Shown here one piece after another: positions 18,253-26,013 of a stretch of 64,000 nt of DNA. Each line of letters begins with the position of its first letter. Positions within the stretch are counted from its first letter, which is position 1. Source of the stretch: QVMG01 sp032073245 (GTDB taxonomy: Bacteria; Bacteroidota; Bacteroidia; Bacteroidales; Tannerellaceae); the NCBI GenBank assembly GCA_032073245.1, contig DAMANX010000022.1:30445-94444 (forward strand), written 5' to 3'. Position numbers and translations under genes: made by a program. A model generated the notes under the pieces. The model worked only from the letters and a program-made list of their open reading frames with translations, was not told the DNA's origin and made no database searches.

Positions 18253-18383
18253 CAGTTGCCGTCTGCTTTAGCTGACGATTTAATAAATATATTTAAAGGG
18301 CTTTAGCCAAAGATATTCTTGATTTGGCTAAAGCCCTTGCTTTGTTTAAATCAATAACCGCCAGCTAGAGCAAACGGCAATTG
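18253..18383. repeat. Nested inverted-repeat element
   Basis: Inner stem AAGGGCTTTAGCCAAA (18296-18311) pairs perfectly with 18323-18338 around an 11-nt loop. Outer arms 18253-18277 and 18359-18383 are complementary at 21 of 25 positions. A further small hairpin (AATAGGCTGAAGCCTATT) follows at about 18386-18403. It fills most of the 413-bp gap between the thioredoxin gene and rpsA and has the form of a dispersed palindromic element; it may also terminate the upstream transcript. Confidence 0.75.
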
Positions 18384-18492
18384 ATAATAGGCTGAAGCCT
18401 ATTTTAATTTAGTATATAAGCTGTCCTTGTGTACTTCAAATGAAATAATCTCATTTAATAGCCTTACTATACCTTACTTTTTCACTCCAAAC

Positions 18493-18523
18493 TTGTTGGG
18501 AATCAGAAAAAAGATTACCTTTG
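18493..18523 (+). promoter_or_regulatory. Promoter of rpsA
   Basis: TTG (18493-18495), 20 bp, TACCTTTG (18516-18523), with about 67 nt of leader before the ATG. Confidence 0.7.
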
Positions 18524-18597
18524 CAACCAATTTTCGAGAAACGACAACATAAAGTCTAACTTCTAATTAAACAAACTTAGTATTAACAATTTAGAGA

Positions 18598-20400
18598 ATG
18601 GAAAATCTTAAGAACATTCAACCCAATGATGATTTCAATTGGGATGCCTATGAACAAGGCGAATCTTACGGTGAAGTAAGCAAGGACGATCTTGTAAAAA
18701 CGTATGACGAAACCCTGAATAAAGTAAACGACAAAGAAGTCGTAATGGGTAAAGTCACCTCCATGAACAAACGCGAAGTGGTTGTAAACATTGGATTTAA
18801 ATCAGACGGTGTAGTACCTATGTCTGAGTTCCGGTACAATCCGGAGTTAGCTATTGGCGACGAAGTAGAGGTTTACATCGAAAGCCAGGAAGACAAAAAA
18901 GGACAATTAATCCTTTCTCACAAGAAAGCACGCGCAACACGTTCTTGGGATCGTGTAAACGAAGCTTTGGAAAAGAACGAAATTATCAAGGGCTTTATCA
19001 AGTGCCGTACAAAGGGTGGTATGATCGTAGACGTATTTGGAATCGAAGCATTCTTGCCTGGTTCTCAAATCGACGTGAAACCAATCCGCGATTACGATGT
19101 ATTTGTAGGTAAAACAATGGAATTCAAGATTGTTAAGATCAATCAGGAATTCAAAAACGTTGTTGTATCTCACAAAGCGCTTATCGAAGCAGAGCTTGAA
19201 CAACAGAAAAAAGACATTATCTCTAAACTCGAAAAGGGACAAGTATTGGAAGGTACTGTTAAGAACATCACTTCTTACGGTGTATTCATCGATCTTGGCG
19301 GCGTAGACGGTTTGATTCACATCACCGACCTTTCTTGGGGACGTGTTTCTCATCCGGAAGAAATCGTACAGTTGGATCAGAAGATCAACGTGGTTATCCT
19401 CGACTTCGACGACGAAAAGAAACGTATCGCTCTTGGCTTGAAACAATTGACACCACATCCATGGGATGCATTAAGTGCAGAACTGAAAGTAGGCGATGTT
19501 GTTAAAGGTAAAGTGGTTGTTATGGCTGACTACGGTGCATTCATTGAAATTGCTCCGGGCGTAGAAGGTCTGATCCACGTATCAGAAATGTCTTGGACAC
19601 AACACCTGCGCAGCGCACAGGACTTCATGAAAGTAGGCGACGAAATCGAAGCTGTTGTTTTGACATTAGATCGCGACGAACGCAAAATGTCTTTGGGTAT
19701 CAAACAACTCAAATCAGATCCATGGGAAGATATCGAAAACCGTTTCCCTGTTGGTTCAAAACATACTGCCAAAGTGCGTAACTTTACAAACTTCGGTGTA
19801 TTTGTTGAAATCGAAGAAGGAGTTGACGGCTTGATTCACATATCCGATCTTTCTTGGACTAAGAAAATCAAACATCCGTCTGAATTTACACAGATCGGTG
19901 CTGAAATTGAAGTACAAGTATTAGAAATCGATAAGGAAAACCGTCGTTTAAGCTTAGGCCACAAACAATTGGAAGAAAATCCTTGGGATGTATTCGAAAC
20001 AATCTTTACAGTAGGTTCAGTACACGAAGGAACAATCATCGAAGTATTGGATAAGGGTGCTGTAATCTCTTTACCTTATGGAGTAGAAGGTTTCGCAACA
20101 CCCAAGCATCTGGTAAAAGAAGACGGTTCACAAGCTGTTGTAGATGAAAAGATGCAATTCAAAGTGATCGAATTCAATAAAGAAGCAAAACGTATTATTC
20201 TTTCTCACAGCCGTATCCACGAAGATGAGCAAAAAACAGCAAAACGTGAAGCAGGAACTGAAAAGAAAGCCAGCGGAGCAAAACGTGGTGGTAAGAAAGA
20301 AGAAGAGTCTACAATGGTAACCGGTTCTGTTGAAAAAACAACACTTGGTGATATTGAAGAACTTGCAGCATTGAAGGAAAAACTTTCATCAGGCGAATAA
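18598..20400 (+). CDS. rpsA: 30S ribosomal protein S1
   Basis: Ribosomal protein S1, which helps bind mRNA to the 30S subunit. Multiple S1 RNA-binding repeats of about 75-85 residues are visible across about 45-545, including VLEGTVKNITSYGVFIDLGG, VVKGKVVVMADYGAFIEIAP and TAKVRNFTNFGVFVEIEEGV, each followed by a DGLIHISDLSW-like strand. The C-terminal 50 residues are lysine- and glutamate-rich. Length of 600 residues suits the Bacteroidetes protein. Codon use is strongly biased (many GAA, AAA, GGT, CGT), as expected for a highly expressed gene. It is monocistronic, with its own promoter and terminator. Confidence 0.98.
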   Translation: MENLKNIQPNDDFNWDAYEQGESYGEVSKDDLVKTYDETLNKVNDKEVVMGKVTSMNKREVVVNIGFKSDGVVPMSEFRYNPELAIGDEVEVYIESQEDKKGQLILSHKKARATRSWDRVNEALEKNEIIKGFIKCRTKGGMIVDVFGIEAFLPGSQIDVKPIRDYDVFVGKTMEFKIVKINQEFKNVVVSHKALIEAELEQQKKDIISKLEKGQVLEGTVKNITSYGVFIDLGGVDGLIHITDLSWGRVSHPEEIVQLDQKINVVILDFDDEKKRIALGLKQLTPHPWDALSAELKVGDVVKGKVVVMADYGAFIEIAPGVEGLIHVSEMSWTQHLRSAQDFMKVGDEIEAVVLTLDRDERKMSLGIKQLKSDPWEDIENRFPVGSKHTAKVRNFTNFGVFVEIEEGVDGLIHISDLSWTKKIKHPSEFTQIGAEIEVQVLEIDKENRRLSLGHKQLEENPWDVFETIFTVGSVHEGTIIEVLDKGAVISLPYGVEGFATPKHLVKEDGSQAVVDEKMQFKVIEFNKEAKRIILSHSRIHEDEQKTAKREAGTEKKASGAKRGGKKEEESTMVTGSVEKTTLGDIEELAALKEKLSSGE

Positions 20401-20420
20401 TTGTTCTGTAATTCCATAAT

Positions 20421-20456
20421 AAAAGAGGCATTCGGATACCGGATGTCTCTTTTTTG
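20421..20456 (+). terminator. Rho-independent terminator of rpsA
   Basis: AAAAGAGGCATTCGG (20421-20435) pairs with 20439-20453 (13 of 15) across a 3-nt loop, followed by T residues. Confidence 0.88.
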
Positions 20457-20460
20457 TATC

Positions 20461-20468
20461 TATATTTG
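20461..20468 (+). promoter_or_regulatory. -7 element before the beta-propeller lipoprotein gene
   Basis: TATATTTG fits TAnnTTTG and is 20 bp before the ATG at 20489. The expected -33 position falls in the rpsA terminator and shows no TTTG. Confidence 0.35.
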
Positions 20469-20488
20469 CATTTTTAAAATGAAATACC

Positions 20489-21373
20489 ATGAAAAAAATC
20501 ATTTACAGCCTGATGGCTGCGCTTTTCCTATTGACAGGAGCCTCATGTAAAAAGCAACCGGAACAGTTACTTCTCGCCGGATCAGGCTGGAATAAGATTG
20601 TTATTATCGACAAAGAATCTAAACAAATCCAATGGGAATATCCTTTGGAAAAGGGTTGGGAATGTAATTCTGTTGCCGCAGACCGGAAAGGGAATATCCT
20701 TTTTTCTTATCGACGGGGAGCTAAGCTAATTGATCGGGAAAAGAATGAAATATGGGATTGGAAAGCAGAAGAAGGAGCCGAGATACAAACTGCCAAAGTA
20801 CTCCCAAATGGAAATATTATGTTGGCGCAATGCGGACATCCAGCTAAAATCATCTTACTTAATGGAGATGGAACTCTTATCTCCAAAACAGAATTTGAAA
20901 CCACTCTAGAGCGGCCTCATTCTCAGTTTCGTCAGGTAAACATAAATAAGCAAGGTAATTACATGGTCCCTTTAATGGGTAAATCTGAAGTTTGGGAAGT
21001 ATCCCCTGCCGGACAGGTTGTAAAGTCAGTATCAGTACCAGGAAACCTTTTTTGTGTAACACCTCTTTCTAATGGGAACTGGCTTGTAGGATGTGGTGAT
21101 TCACATCGATATGTAGAACTTAACTTTCAAACGGGACAGATTATTTCAGAGGTGAGTGGTAATGACCTGGAGGGTGTTACTCTTTTCTTTGTTGCCGAAT
21201 TACTATCTACTCCTAAAGGTGGACTCTATATTTGTAATTGGCAAGGACATGATAAGAGCGCTGTAGATAGCAATTCCCCGCAACTTGTTGAACTTGATGC
21301 TTCCGGCAAAGTTATCTGGGCACTGAATGATAATAAATCTTTTGGTATGATTTCTGCACTTTCTCCGATTTAA
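20489..21373 (+). CDS. Beta-propeller lipoprotein (PQQ/arylsulfotransferase-like repeats)
   Basis: 294-residue envelope lipoprotein: MKKIIYSLMAALFLLTGASC gives Cys20 in a GASC lipobox. The rest consists of WD/PQQ-like blades (KIVIIDKESKQIQWEYPLEKG, KLIDREKNEIWDWKAEEGAE, ATVLPNGNIML-like AKVLPNGNIMLAQCG, LVELDASGKVIWALND). This pattern is typical of proteins that bind ligands or scaffold, without a clear catalytic centre. Terminators on both sides make it monocistronic. Exact function is unknown. Confidence 0.75.
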   Translation: MKKIIYSLMAALFLLTGASCKKQPEQLLLAGSGWNKIVIIDKESKQIQWEYPLEKGWECNSVAADRKGNILFSYRRGAKLIDREKNEIWDWKAEEGAEIQTAKVLPNGNIMLAQCGHPAKIILLNGDGTLISKTEFETTLERPHSQFRQVNINKQGNYMVPLMGKSEVWEVSPAGQVVKSVSVPGNLFCVTPLSNGNWLVGCGDSHRYVELNFQTGQIISEVSGNDLEGVTLFFVAELLSTPKGGLYICNWQGHDKSAVDSNSPQLVELDASGKVIWALNDNKSFGMISALSPI

Positions 21374-21402
21374 AGCGATCCTAATTAAACTCTATTATAC
21401 AG

Positions 21403-21434
21403 AAGAGGCTATCTTAAACTAAAGATAGCCTCTT
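21403..21434. terminator. Rho-independent terminator
   Basis: AAGAGGCTATCTT (21403-21415) pairs perfectly with 21422-21434 across a 6-nt loop. It lies between the convergent genes at 20489-21373 and 21476-21745 and could serve both. Confidence 0.8.
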
Positions 21435-21475
21435 GTTAATTTCTTTTTTGGTTAGATTATTGTTAGTTTGTGTTG

Positions 21476-21745
21476 TCAGACATTTGCTGTCTCAGCTTCT
21501 TCTGTTTCCCTGATTTGTTCCAATTCTCCACAATATTCAGGATCTTCTACTATTTTCAGGCAACTATTGATCTCATGCCTTTTTTCTAAATCTATGAAAT
21601 AGGTTTCTACTACTTTGTAAATATCAAATCCTTCCATTGAACCGGCTGCCAGTCCTAAATCTTCTATCATTCTTCTGACAGCCTTATGAATGTCCGGTTG
21701 ACTAATCAGATGAATCTCATTGCCGTGAATTAATCTTTTTCCCAT
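21476..21745 (-). CDS. Conserved hypothetical protein, about 89 residues
   Basis: Small acidic protein with no signal peptide or membrane segment (MGKRLIHGNEIHLISQPD, AVRRMIEDLGLAAGSMEG, YKVVETYFIDLEKRHEINSC). The open frame extends 22 codons further upstream to 21811, but ATG at 21745 gives a compact, evenly charged protein and is the preferred start. It is convergent with the propeller lipoprotein gene and divergent from the HAD phosphatase gene. I do not recognise the family. Confidence 0.6.
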   Translation of the reverse strand: MGKRLIHGNEIHLISQPDIHKAVRRMIEDLGLAAGSMEGFDIYKVVETYFIDLEKRHEINSCLKIVEDPEYCGELEQIRETEEAETANV

Positions 21746-21848
21746 GATCGTTGAAATTAAAGTTAAACATTTTCTTTCTTTCAAAACTATCCTACACACA
21801 CTATTGTTCACTTTTGCATGTAAAGAATGTCTTAAAGATACGGATATC

Positions 21849-21881
21849 TTGCATACTTCCTAACAGTTTTCATTATTTTTG
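21849..21881 (+). promoter_or_regulatory. Promoter of the phosphoglycolate phosphatase-like gene
   Basis: TTG (21849-21851), 22 bp, TATTTTTG (21874-21881). An in-frame TTG at 21879 overlaps the -7 element, so translation must begin at ATG 21903. Confidence 0.55.
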
Positions 21882-21902
21882 CGTTTCAAAAACAAAAATA
21901 AC

Positions 21903-22553
21903 ATGATCAAACTGGTAATCTTCGATCTTGACGGCACTCTTCTCAATACCATAGCTGACCTGGCAGAAAGTACAAATCATGCATTACACCTTCATGGATT
22001 TCCAACACATCCGACCGAGGCATATAACTTATTTGTAGGGAATGGTATCAATAAATTATTCGAAAGAGCTTTGCCGGAAGGAAAAAGGACAGAGGAAAAT
22101 ATCCGGTTGATCCGTGAGTCTTTTTTGCCGTATTACGGTGAACATAATATGGATAAAAGCCAACCTTATCCGGGAATCACGCGGTTGTTGGAAATATTAG
22201 CAAAGAAAGATATTCATCTGGCCGTAGCTTCTAATAAATATCACGAAGGAACCCGTAAACTGATTTCTCATTATTTTTCCCATATACCATTTATTGCTGT
22301 ATACGGTCATCGAGAAGGTATATTACCTAAGCCCGACCCGACAATTGTTTACGATATCCTTCATATAAGCAAAGCCTCAAAAGAGGAAACACTTTATGTA
22401 GGTGATTCCGGTGTGGACATGCAAACAGCCCAGAATAGTGGCGTAATGGCCTGTGGAGTAACATGGGGATTCCGTCCCCGCATTGAACTCGAAAGTGTCA
22501 ATCCGCAATATATAGTTGATAATCCGGAAGAGATATTGAAGTATTTGGATTAA
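21903..22553 (+). CDS. gph: HAD-superfamily phosphatase, phosphoglycolate phosphatase-like
   Basis: Cytoplasmic haloacid dehalogenase-type phosphatase. Motif I is VIFDLDGTLLNT with nucleophile Asp8 and acid/base Asp10. Motif II is AVASNK, motif III the Lys of LPKPDP, and motif IV YVGDSGVDMQTA. The alpha-helical cap sits between motifs I and II, as in Gph/PGP enzymes. About 216 residues is normal. The frame is open to 21879 but that would start inside the promoter. Substrate is inferred as phosphoglycolate or a related sugar phosphate; the family is promiscuous. Confidence 0.88.
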   Translation: MIKLVIFDLDGTLLNTIADLAESTNHALHLHGFPTHPTEAYNLFVGNGINKLFERALPEGKRTEENIRLIRESFLPYYGEHNMDKSQPYPGITRLLEILAKKDIHLAVASNKYHEGTRKLISHYFSHIPFIAVYGHREGILPKPDPTIVYDILHISKASKEETLYVGDSGVDMQTAQNSGVMACGVTWGFRPRIELESVNPQYIVDNPEEILKYLD

Positions 22554-22608
22554 TAAGCTAGTGAAACCCTATTCACCTTATTCTTTGCATACTTTTGTAT
22601 AGAGAAAT

Positions 22609-22634
22609 CTGTTCACGACAATTGTCGTGAACAG
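22609..22634. promoter_or_regulatory. 26-bp perfect palindrome
   Basis: CTGTTCACGACAA followed by its exact reverse complement. A TACTTTTG -7-like box lies 12 bp upstream (22590-22597) without a clear -33. There is no T-run after it, so it is a poor terminator. It could be a dimeric operator or part of a small RNA. It lies 122 bp before the exonuclease gene. Confidence 0.55.
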
Positions 22635-22731
22635 AATAGTGTATGGTTCAAGTAACTTTTGGCTAAGGCTCATCTTGGATAAAACTTATTTATTTTCTCT
22701 ACTCTAATTTCATGTATAGTAGAAAATATTG

Positions 22732-22739
22732 TAAATTTG
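22732..22739 (+). promoter_or_regulatory. -7 element of the exonuclease gene
   Basis: TAAATTTG, 17 bp before the ATG at 22756. No good -33 element is seen at the usual distance. Confidence 0.4.
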
Positions 22740-22755
22740 AATCATATATCAATGT

Positions 22756-23253
22756 ATGGAGAATTTTGCAGCAATCGATTTTGAAACAGCCAATGAACAG
22801 CTAACTAGCGTTTGTAGTGTAGGAATAGTTATTGTACGCGATGGAGAGATTGTAGACAAATATTACAGTCTTATTCAACCGGAACCCAACTATTATCATT
22901 ATTGGAATATGCGCGTGCATGGTATTACTCCGGAAGACACAGAGGATGCTCCGGTTTTTCCTCATGTATGGAAAGAAATAGAGGAGCTGATTGAAGGGCT
23001 TCCTCTAATTGCCCATAATAAATCATTTGATGAGAGCTGCCTGAAAGCGGTCTTTCGTACCTATCAAATGGATTATCCCGATTATGAATTTCATTGCACA
23101 CTTAAAGCTTCACGTAAAAAATTAAAGAATCTTCCCAATCATAAACTACCAACTGTCGCTGCCTATTGTGGCTTTGACCTAACCAGCCACCATCATGCGC
23201 TGGCTGATGCGGAAGCGTGTGCGTGTATTGCTATGGAATTGATGAAAGATTAG
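22756..23253 (+). CDS. DnaQ-family 3'-5' exonuclease (DNA polymerase III epsilon-like)
   Basis: 165-residue DEDDh exonuclease. Exo I is FAAIDFETANEQL (Asp8, Glu10), Exo II is PLIAHNKSFDESCL, and Exo III is HHALADAEACACIA, containing the catalytic His and Asp. There is no polymerase-binding tail or BRCT domain, so it is a stand-alone exonuclease of the kind common in Bacteroidetes rather than the holoenzyme subunit. The ATG at 22756 follows a TAAATTTG promoter box. Confidence 0.93.
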   Translation: MENFAAIDFETANEQLTSVCSVGIVIVRDGEIVDKYYSLIQPEPNYYHYWNMRVHGITPEDTEDAPVFPHVWKEIEELIEGLPLIAHNKSFDESCLKAVFRTYQMDYPDYEFHCTLKASRKKLKNLPNHKLPTVAAYCGFDLTSHHHALADAEACACIAMELMKD

Positions 23254-23286
23254 GGGGAGAGATATCTATTGGTTTGATATTAATTA

Positions 23287-23294
23287 TATCTTTG
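23287..23294 (+). promoter_or_regulatory. -7 element of the GtrA-family gene
   Basis: TATCTTTG, 30 bp before the GTG start at 23325. The -33 region has only a poorly spaced TTTG. Confidence 0.4.
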
Positions 23295-23324
23295 CATCCT
23301 CATAATTGAGTACAAATATAGAAC

Positions 23325-23813
23325 GTGAAGAAACTCATAGAAAAGATTATTAATTTATTTTATTTCCCAGTATTTAGGAAATTCATACCTTACGATACTT
23401 TCAAGTATGCCGCTTGTGGCGGCGCAAATATGATCCTTGACCTATCTCTTTATTTTATACTTTATAATTTTGTGTTTGCAAAGGATGATATCGATTTGGG
23501 ATTTATTGTCATTTCTCCTCATATTGCTGCTTTCTTAGCTGTCTTTCCTGTTACATTCTTAACGGGTTATTGGTTGAATAATTATATAGTGTTTCAAGGC
23601 TCTCCGATGAAACACAGAACCAAAATGACTCGGTATCTATTAGTAGTCTTTGTAAGCATATTTATCAATTACATAGGATTGAAATTCTTCGTTGATCATT
23701 TACATTTTTATCCAACACCTTCTAAATTTCTAATAACGGTTATTTGTACCTTAATAAGCTATCTATCCCAACGTCATTTTACATTCCGTAATTATCAGCG
23801 TACAAAATCCTGA
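23325..23813 (+). CDS. GtrA-family membrane protein
   Basis: 162-residue integral membrane protein with four predicted helices (AACGGANMILDLSLYFILYNFVF; PHIAAFLAVFPVTFLTGYWL; YLLVVFVSIFINYIGLKFFV; FLITVICTLISYLSQRHFTF). The Gly/Asn pattern and the RHFTFR end are typical of GtrA proteins, which are thought to help flip lipid-linked sugars or serve cell-wall glycan modification. The start codon is GTG. No partner glycosyltransferase is adjacent. Confidence 0.88.
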   Translation: MKKLIEKIINLFYFPVFRKFIPYDTFKYAACGGANMILDLSLYFILYNFVFAKDDIDLGFIVISPHIAAFLAVFPVTFLTGYWLNNYIVFQGSPMKHRTKMTRYLLVVFVSIFINYIGLKFFVDHLHFYPTPSKFLITVICTLISYLSQRHFTFRNYQRTKS

Positions 23814-24030
23814 ATAATAAAAATGATGATTTCATATTGAAACTATCTGTTGCCAGCAAGAGATTTAAAAGAAGGAATTTAGGAGATAGGTTAGATATGT
23901 TATTAAAAAATATTTACTAAATTTGAAGCAATAATACTGTTGCTTTCAGGGAAAGTATTTGGATTGAATATTGAATAAAAATATTACGAAGCAACTTTTT
24001 ACGCTGGGGATATATCTCAATGAAGAAACC

Positions 24031-25731
24031 ATGATAAACAACACAAAAATCCTTTTATCATATTCACACCGTTTTTTACTGTGTGTTATCCTGTGTCTTT
24101 CAGTGATGAAGAGTGCAGCGGGAAACTCATTGGATTCTTTATTAAATGAGTTGGACCGTAGTATACGAGATGAACAGATTTATAATGAGCAAAAGGTGAA
24201 TTATATTAATAATTTACAGTTTAAATTGTCGGCAAGTTCACTGCCAGACGAGGATAGGTATCTACTTTATCAACAGTTGGCTAAAGAATATGAGAGTTTT
24301 CGGTGTGATACAGCTATAATTTATTCAACAGAGCGGTTGACGTTGGCTGTAAAAACGGGTAATATAAGTTGGATAAATGAGAGTAAGTTTCAGTTAGCTG
24401 CAGTGCTTTCGAAGGCATGTATGTTTGAAAAGGCTATCGGGATATTAGAGAGTGTGAATAAGAGTTCGCTTAGTTCTCAGCAGTTAGTTCTCTTTTATAG
24501 AACTTATTTGAGCACTTATGTTTATATGACGGAGTTTTATCAGCATGGGTATGAGATTGATGATTTGTTGGATAAGCGTGAGGTTTATAGGGATTCTTTA
24601 CTGATGGTGATGGACCCTAATTCTTTTGAGTATGCTGTACATTATGGGACAAGGTATATTGAGTCGGGGGAACTTGGCCAGGCTGAGGATTTGTTGTTTT
24701 CTTACTATCCGAAGCTTTGGGTTGACACAAAAGATTTTGCAATGTTTACTTCGATTGTGGCTTATTTTTATGAGCGTAAGGGAGATCTGCAGAAGCGTCT
24801 GGAATATCTGGCTAAATCGGCTATTGCTGATATAAAGATAGCTAATAAGGAGAATATTTCGCTTAGGTTTTTGGCTACTTTAATTTTTGATGAGTGCGAT
24901 GTGAAGCGGGCTAACCTTTATATTAAGAAGAGTATGGAAGATGCTAATTTTTATAATGGACGCTTACGTAATTTCCAAAACTCGCGAATATTCCCTATTA
25001 TTAATGAGGCTTATCAGCATGACCGTACTGTACAACAGAGAAAGCTTACTTTGTTGTTGATTGCAGTAAGTATTCTTTTGTTTATATTGATAGCGACGTT
25101 TTGTTTTGTGGTTCGCCAGATGAAAAAGCTTTCACGGGCAAAACAGGAGATAATGCGGATTAATGAGCGGTTGAATGAGTTGAATGGTGAGTTGCAGATA
25201 GTGAATGAGACGCAGAAGGAGATGAATCGTTCGCTTGCGGATGCAAATCATATCAAGGAGCAGTTAATCAGCAGTTTTCTGGATATTTGCACAGAGTACA
25301 TCGATAAGTTTGATAAGTTTAAGATTTTTGTTAACCGGAAGATTAAGGCCGGACAAGGAAATGATTTGTTAAAGATTACGGGTAATACGGATAATGCTGC
25401 GCAGGAGTTGAAAGAGTTTTATGCCAACTTTGATAAAGCTTTCCTGGCGATTTATCCTGATTTTGTCAGGGAATTTAATCTGCTTCTTCGTCCGGAAGAG
25501 CGTTATCCGGAAAAAGAGCAACATTCTCTTAATCAGGAATTACGTATTTTTGCATTAGTCAGGTTGGGAATTACCGACCGGAATAAAATAGCTACTTTCC
25601 TTCATTATACTGTACGTACCGTATATAATTACCGTCATAAGGTTAAATCCAAGGCCATCAATCAGGATGATGATTTAGAAGAGCAGGTCAGGGAGATTTG
25701 TTCCCCTGATTCACAAATGGAGCAGGCTTAA
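24031..25731 (+). CDS. DUF6377-type transmembrane transcriptional regulator (PUL 2)
   Basis: Membrane-anchored regulator that probably senses a glycan fragment and switches on PUL 2. Starting at ATG 24031 there is a signal/anchor (HRFLLCVILCLSVMKSAAG), a periplasmic helical TPR-like region, a transmembrane helix at about 339-362 (LTLLLIAVSILLFILIATF), a coiled coil (KLSRAKQEIMRINERLNELN), and a C-terminal helix-turn-helix (FALVRLGITDRNKIATFLHY, VRTVYNYRHKVKSKA). The frame is open upstream to a TTG at 23971, but the ATG gives the better signal. It precedes SusC by 282 bp and replaces both SusR and the sigma/FecR pair used in PULs 1 and 3. Confidence 0.85.
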   Translation: MINNTKILLSYSHRFLLCVILCLSVMKSAAGNSLDSLLNELDRSIRDEQIYNEQKVNYINNLQFKLSASSLPDEDRYLLYQQLAKEYESFRCDTAIIYSTERLTLAVKTGNISWINESKFQLAAVLSKACMFEKAIGILESVNKSSLSSQQLVLFYRTYLSTYVYMTEFYQHGYEIDDLLDKREVYRDSLLMVMDPNSFEYAVHYGTRYIESGELGQAEDLLFSYYPKLWVDTKDFAMFTSIVAYFYERKGDLQKRLEYLAKSAIADIKIANKENISLRFLATLIFDECDVKRANLYIKKSMEDANFYNGRLRNFQNSRIFPIINEAYQHDRTVQQRKLTLLLIAVSILLFILIATFCFVVRQMKKLSRAKQEIMRINERLNELNGELQIVNETQKEMNRSLADANHIKEQLISSFLDICTEYIDKFDKFKIFVNRKIKAGQGNDLLKITGNTDNAAQELKEFYANFDKAFLAIYPDFVREFNLLLRPEERYPEKEQHSLNQELRIFALVRLGITDRNKIATFLHYTVRTVYNYRHKVKSKAINQDDDLEEQVREICSPDSQMEQA

Positions 25732-26013
25732 ATAATTACTGATACAATTGTACTAATTGAGTCAGAATTGAAAAAAACGCAGGTTTTATATATGTACTTA
25801 TAAGTGATCCTTTTTACTTTACTTACTTCATGTGATTTTGTTAATGGCTTATTTTTCAGTTTGTTGAATTTTGTTTTCCGACGGAAAATTTACCTCTGCT
25901 TTACTTCTGATTAAGGTGGATAGTTATTGTCTTTTACTTTGTAATCATTGTTAATCCCGGCTTAATCTTTTTAAGTGCCGGTGATACTTATTTGTAATCT
26001 TAAAAATATTATC

